Shown in pieces: positions 63,632 to 64,000 of a stretch of DNA of 64,000 nucleotides. The DNA lies in contig NZ_WIOK01000003.1 in NCBI RefSeq assembly GCF_009467825.1, positions 227,927 through 291,926 on the forward strand. Reading direction: 5' to 3'. The DNA comes from Cyclobacterium xiamenense. GTDB taxonomy: Bacteria; Bacteroidota; Bacteroidia; Cytophagales; Cyclobacteriaceae. The notes under the pieces were generated by a model, which was not told the origin of the DNA, did no database searches, and saw only the letters and a list, made by a program, of their open reading frames with translations. Within the stretch, counting starts at the first letter, position 1, and every line of letters begins with the position of its first letter. A program made the position numbers and the translations under genes.

Positions 63632-64000
63632 CCTATCCTTTGGATATACAGCGTCCCCTGCTCTTTTCGGGTCTAAGGGAAGCCGTCAGCCCGAGAACAG
63701 TTGGTCTTGTGAAGACCTCCACATCAGGTTCAACCCCTGCCGGGGTTGGTGATAATCGCTAGTCCATCAGTCGTGGGCTGCACCATCAGTTATTGGTGTT
63801 CAGGCCCTTCAGGCCTGGGATAAATTAGACAATCAGTCGGAGTGGTTTTGGAGGCGGAAACAATTTTACATGGTTCCAGTCAAATCAGTTTACTGGATAT
63901 ATCAAGGTATATCCGAACAAGCAACTAGCCAAACGAATCATCGGCCTTCTCCCCTCTTCATCAAACTCTTCCCCGACTCCAAAGCCTGAAGGGCTTCAAC
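63632..64000. repeat. Tandem 456-base unit, copy 4 (cut by the window edge)
   Basis: Phased start at 63632, 456 bases after copy 3; 369 bases are visible. The ccgtggg hairpin is broken on both arms (tcgtggg and ccatcag), while the adjoining core is unchanged. Confidence 0.93.

Noticed and set aside
62250..64000. CRISPR array
   Set aside because: The period is 456 bases and almost the whole unit is repeated. There are no short direct repeats with unique spacers, and no cas genes.

Overview
The window comes from a Bacteroidota chromosome. The evidence is a complete porP-gldK-gldL-gldM-gldN block (type IX secretion and gliding motor), two SusC/SusD pairs, two secreted proteins with type IX C-terminal sorting domains, a Rho factor with a long charged insertion, and repeated matches to the TAnnTTTG -7 promoter element of this phylum. 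The gene content and the hemD-porP-gldKLMN order suggest a free-living, glycan-using member of the Cytophagales or a relative; the order-level guess is weak. No rRNA, CRISPR array, prophage or intact transposase was seen.

Layout. 1-3957 (+): 3' part of a class A penicillin-binding protein, then uvrC. 4018-14220 (-): one long colinear block, SMP-30-like sugar lactonase, BamA-like outer membrane protein, DUF4271 membrane protein, hemD, porP/sprF, gldK, gldL, gldM, gldN, with overlaps or short gaps, ending at a bidirectional terminator shared with uvrC. 14414-18209: hemW, a DUF721 protein, a ketoglutarate-semialdehyde-type aldehyde dehydrogenase (-) and a GNAT acetyltransferase. 18830-27768 (+): first SusC/SusD pair, followed by a Tat-exported Gfo/Idh/MocA oxidoreductase, a DUF6807 (PmoA-like) protein and a Tat-exported TIM-barrel isomerase. 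27869-34000: membrane dipeptidase, a propeller lipoprotein, acyl-ACP desaturase and recQ. 34061-37513 (-): two type IX secreted beta-repeat proteins. 38104-41324: rho (-), an AI-2E family permease (+) and tRNA-Leu(CAG) (-). 41603-57828: GH43-like lipoprotein (-), second SusC/SusD pair, ThuA-like protein, two TIM-barrel epimerases, alpha/beta hydrolase, a decayed membrane-protein gene, a seven-repeat VCBS protein and a calcineurin-like phosphoesterase; then, on the minus strand, a DUF1080 protein, an Ldh-family dehydrogenase and a putative zinc protease. 58122-62007 (+): cysteine-poor DksA/TraR-like protein, scpB, rluB-like pseudouridine synthase, DUF427 protein and a pyridine nucleotide-disulfide oxidoreductase.

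The two SusC/D regions look like nutrient-uptake loci. Their accessory genes are not classical glycosidases, apart from one GH43-like protein. They are the families linked to oxidative (3-keto) glycoside breakdown: Gfo/Idh oxidoreductase, TIM-barrel isomerases, DUF1080, DUF6807 and ThuA. The sequence does not reveal the substrate.

The most unusual structure is at the right edge. From about 62250 to the end of the window there is a non-coding tandem array with an exact 456-base period (almost four copies). Each copy holds about seven short GC-rich hairpins, of the kind seen in REP elements, around a core of about 112 bases with one substitution among the four copies. The array continues past the window end.
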